DNA from: Pholiota molesta
Lineage: Eukaryota; Basidiomycota; Agaricomycetes; Agaricales; Strophariaceae
Assembly: GCA_014925825.1 (NCBI GenBank)
Contig: JACGCK010000169.1
Coordinates: 32,708-96,707, forward strand
DNA length: 64,000 nucleotides
Direction of reading: 5' to 3'
Position numbers and translations under genes: made by a program. The notes below the pieces were generated by a model, which worked only from the letters and a program-made list of their open reading frames with translations, searched no databases and had not been told where the DNA came from. Positions 63,824 through 64,000 of this stretch are shown here, one piece after another. How positions within the stretch are numbered: the stretch's first letter is position 1; the number at the start of each line of letters is the position of its first letter.

Positions 63824-64000
63824 ATGCGATACTTCAAGATACCCGCAAACACCATCAGCGAGCGCGATTTCTTCCTGATACTCGCCAGCGTCTACAACGC
63901 ATCCACATCATCAATATCCACGAATGACACAGGAAAGAAAAAGACGCACCATTTGCTTGTTCGCATCCGCGACCATCGAGCTCTTCACGCGCTGGTGCAC
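63824..64000 (+). CDS. Partial open frame running off the window end
   Basis: From ATG at 63824 the frame stays open to the last base (59 codons): MRYFKIPANTISERDFFLIL, then ASVYNASTSSIS and HHLLVRIRDHRALHALVH. Codon use is ordinary and the frame is unbroken, but no family is recognised and the true start may lie further upstream through an intron. Confidence 0.35.
   Translation, partial: MRYFKIPANTISERDFFLILASVYNASTSSISTNDTGKKKTHHLLVRIRDHRALHALVH

Overview
The window reads as nuclear DNA from a filamentous basidiomycete, most likely an Agaricomycete. Nearly every gene is cut by short GT-AG introns of about 50-65 nt. There is a farnesylated mating-pheromone precursor ending in a CaaX box, a tRNA-Gln with a small intron after the anticodon, and lineage-typical membrane families (DUF6534-like, fungal 7TM). 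Housekeeping genes are of fungal type: RPB1, VPS35, VPS27, BCP1, YL1/VPS72, proline dehydrogenase and a GET2-like protein. The species cannot be told from the sequence alone.

Layout. 0-3.5 kb is repeat-rich: a 1,605-bp non-autonomous hAT-type element with a perfect 8-bp target duplication, then clusters of a CACGCTA motif, then a small gene derived from the N-terminal part of VPS4 that has lost the ATPase. 3.8-10.7 kb holds two minus-strand transporter genes (an ArAE_2/FUSC-type protein and a Dal5-like MFS permease). 12-20 kb holds BCP1, proline dehydrogenase and a tandem pair of MYND zinc-finger genes. 20.4-26 kb holds a second MFS transporter and VPS35 on the minus strand. 27.2-31 kb holds the pheromone precursor, the tRNA, a GET2-like gene and a mitochondrial ribosomal protein. 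31.8-33.3 kb is a 7TM protein. 35.7-42.3 kb is RPB1, the largest subunit of RNA polymerase II. 42.7-50.5 kb holds a VOC protein, two conserved small proteins, VPS27 (ESCRT-0) and a short-chain dehydrogenase. 52-64 kb holds a DUF6534-like membrane protein, an F-box protein, YL1, a GH43 glycosidase, a multi-pass membrane protein and the start of a gene that runs off the edge.

Functional threads. Endosomal sorting recurs: VPS27 (ESCRT-0), VPS35 (retromer) and the VPS4-derived MIT protein; GET2 adds tail-anchored protein insertion. These genes are not arranged as an operon or an obvious co-regulated cluster. The pheromone precursor has no recognisable STE3 receptor beside it.

Sequence quality. 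In five consecutive genes between about 10.3 and 21.0 kb, conserved reading frames are broken by twelve apparent one-base losses, nearly all in short single-base runs. The recognisable genes from 22.5 kb onward show none. This points to a poorly polished stretch of assembly more than to five decaying genes.

The points most worth a second look are a predicted 3-nt micro-exon in the RPB1 C-terminal domain, the pheromone precursor, the MIT-only VPS4 relative, the hAT element, and a GH43 protein that lacks the segment carrying its catalytic acid.
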